Shown here: piece after piece, positions 63,771 to 64,000 of the stretch
Position numbering within the stretch: position 1 is the stretch's first letter
Layout of the letters: each line of letters begins with the position of its first letter
Source: Brevundimonas sp.
Lineage (GTDB): Bacteria > Pseudomonadota > Alphaproteobacteria > Caulobacterales > Caulobacteraceae
Length of the DNA stretch: 64,000 nucleotides
Assembly: GCA_016742215.1 (NCBI GenBank)
Contig: JACVCC010000001.1
Location: forward strand, 248,001-312,000
Direction of reading: 5' to 3'
Made by a program: the position numbers and the translations under genes
Notes under the pieces: model-generated
Database searches by the model: none
Seen by the model: only the letters and a program-made list of their open reading frames with translations
What the model was told of the DNA's origin: nothing

Positions 63771-64000
63771 ATGGTGGCGTCAGGGGAAGCGGTCCTCGCC
63801 TTTCTGCAAGGTGTGGGAGCGGACGCACGGGGGCGGACGCTGTTCGACGTGTTGGGCTTCAGCGATGACACGCTGGAGCGCACCCACGACTACATCCAGT
63901 GGCTGTTCCCGCTGACGGAGCCGTCGCAGGCTGTGCCGGATGCCCCGGTGCTGACCGCGGCGGACGTCGAGGCGATCCAAAGGTCGAGCATGGCCATGGT
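63771..64000 (+). CDS. OGFr-domain protein, N-terminal fragment
   Basis: Partial gene, 76 residues visible, running off the right edge. The segment LFDVLGFSDDTLERTHDYIQ, followed by WLFPLTEPS, matches the conserved region named after the eukaryotic opioid growth factor receptor, which also occurs in many bacteria with no known function. It starts 13 bases after tdh and could be co-transcribed with it. Confidence 0.8.
   Translation, partial: MVASGEAVLAFLQGVGADARGRTLFDVLGFSDDTLERTHDYIQWLFPLTEPSQAVPDAPVLTAADVEAIQRSSMAM

Overview
The window reads as ordinary chromosome of a GC-rich alphaproteobacterium of the Caulobacteraceae. Brevundimonas is my best guess; I could not confirm it. The guess rests on a Caulobacter-style flagellar layout (fliF-fliG-fliH-fliN-flbD, fliQ-fliR-flhB, flgB-flgC-fliE, fliO-fliP), CtrA-type TTAA-N7-TTAA promoter boxes, a separate F0-ATPase operon with a b' subunit, a tandem glycine riboswitch, and the split gcvPA/gcvPB glycine decarboxylase. 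I see no prophage, IS element, integrase or CRISPR array.

Region by region: 1-180 is the 5' end of a SUV3-like helicase on the minus strand, followed by a divergent tRNA-Arg(CCU). 661-4568 is a tightly overlapping four-gene operon (receiver protein, TPR/YaiO-like beta-barrel, membrane-anchored HEAT protein, processive GT2 glycosyltransferase) that looks like an uncharacterised polysaccharide synthesis and export system; it is the best candidate here for an undescribed system. 4712-7014 is a CreB/CreC-like two-component pair. 7543-10437 is a large periplasmic TPR protein. 10449-13249 holds hup and the first flagellar block. 13256-17142 is metabolic (2OG oxygenase, amidohydrolase, VOC protein, acyltransferase). 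17171-20526 is a hybrid kinase with two receivers, next to folE.

21225-31540 is the main flagellar block: export gate (fliQ, fliR, flhB, flhA), MS ring and switch (fliF, fliG, fliN), export regulator (fliH) and the sigma54 activator FlbD. A complete class A beta-lactamase gene sits between flbD and flhA. Three flagellar promoters (flgB, fliQ, fliF) share the same architecture: a CtrA-like box and a GGCA-N5-TGCC palindrome, with their starts 14 nt apart each time.

32368-35359 is a second signalling cassette (CHASE3 kinase, receiver, receiver-HisKA_2 kinase). 35385-41871 carries Nudix, PH-like, CsbD (with an EcfG-like promoter), small periplasmic proteins, a VWA protein, GNAT, a histone-deacetylase-like amidohydrolase, a phosphatase and a cyclophilin. 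41930-46059 is a run of xseB, csaA, ispA, coq7-like and dxs, which links isoprenoid and quinone synthesis; ispH lies at 59511.

46945-49545 is the F0-ATPase operon. 50242-55136 is the glycine cleavage operon behind a tandem glycine riboswitch. kbl-tdh at 61515-63757 makes glycine from threonine, so glycine supply and glycine breakdown lie within about 12 kb. The rest holds adenine deaminase, argS, small exported proteins, an MliC-DUF4232 lipoprotein and the start of an OGFr-domain protein. Two long inverted-repeat elements (46564-46733 and 53197-53387) look like members of dispersed extragenic families.
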